6,450 nucleotides of DNA. Source: Deltaproteobacteria bacterium. Its GTDB lineage: Bacteria > Desulfobacterota > Binatia > Binatales > Binataceae. A model generated the notes under the pieces. That model had not been told where the DNA came from and ran no database searches. It saw only the letters and a program-made list of their open reading frames with translations. How positions within the stretch are numbered: position 1 is the first letter of the stretch; every line of letters starts with the position of its first letter. Below are positions 6,378-6,450 of the stretch, one piece after another. Location: NCBI GenBank assembly GCA_021799555.1, contig JAJZAG010000219.1, positions 1 through 6,450 on the forward strand, in the 5' to 3' direction. A program made the position numbers and the translations under genes.

Positions 6378-6450
6378 ATGGCTAAGACAATCACCAAGAC
6401 GAGCCGGCCCCGCCTTACGCTCGATATACCTCCCGCGTTGCGGCGCCGAA
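6378..6450 (+). CDS. N-terminus of a probable ribbon-helix-helix antitoxin, cut by the window end
   Basis: The ATG at 6378 follows AAGG at 6365-6368 with nine bases between. The 24 visible codons read MAKTITKTSRPRLTLDIPP followed by ALRRR. A basic start followed by a short strand, RLTLDIPPALRRR, is typical of small ribbon-helix-helix proteins such as the antitoxins of type II systems, where this strand contacts DNA. If so, a toxin gene may follow outside the window. It lies about 120 bases beyond the distal tRNA-Lys fragment, pointing away from it. Only the first strand is visible, so another small basic protein is possible. Confidence 0.55.
   Translation, partial: MAKTITKTSRPRLTLDIPPALRRR

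Noticed and set aside
6127..6397. Minus-strand open frames across the distal tRNA-Lys fragment (reading SEARTREPLIK or GGSNSGAAD)
   Set aside because: These are antisense readings of tRNA sequence, a common false gene call. They show no family features and no ribosome binding site.

Overview
The window looks like GC-rich bacterial chromosome, with dense Gram-negative-type genes and tRNAs of bacterial form, two of which encode CCA. The E1p and E2p sequences resemble the proteobacterial homodimeric AceE/AceF type. The tRNA order Pro-Arg-His-Lys is one I recall from Deltaproteobacteria-like lineages. A soil or sediment deltaproteobacterial or related uncultured lineage is a guess; the sequence does not fix the taxon.

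Layout. Positions 1-170 are a GC-rich leader with short palindromes. Positions 171-2828 are aceE, and 2838-4160 are aceF with one lipoyl domain, only 9 bases downstream. Together they encode the first two components of the pyruvate dehydrogenase complex; the third component (lipoamide dehydrogenase) is not here. Positions 4161-4751 are about 590 bases with no convincing gene, but with several inverted repeats, including a strong hairpin followed by a U-tract on the minus strand.

A tRNA array runs from 4752 to 5117 on the plus strand: tRNA-Pro(TGG), tRNA-Arg(TCT), a tRNA-His remnant with its middle deleted, and tRNA-Lys(CTT). The last 45 bases of the tRNA-Lys region, from the anticodon through the 3' end, recur in decayed form at 6214-6258. 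This is the arrangement left when an integrative element uses a tRNA gene as its attachment site. The roughly 1.1 kb between the two copies holds one clear gene pair on the minus strand: a HigB/Gp49-like toxin and an XRE-type antitoxin overlapping by 4 bases, behind a near-consensus promoter. No integrase remains.

Beyond the second repeat, a new plus-strand gene begins at 6378 and runs off the window. Its N-terminus looks like a ribbon-helix-helix antitoxin. The left two thirds are therefore core metabolism and translation genes, and the right third is a small accessory insertion at a tRNA. The most unusual points are the minimal tRNA-flanked toxin-antitoxin island, the gutted tRNA-His, and the probably leaderless toxin mRNA. 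I see no clear evidence of a wholly new system.
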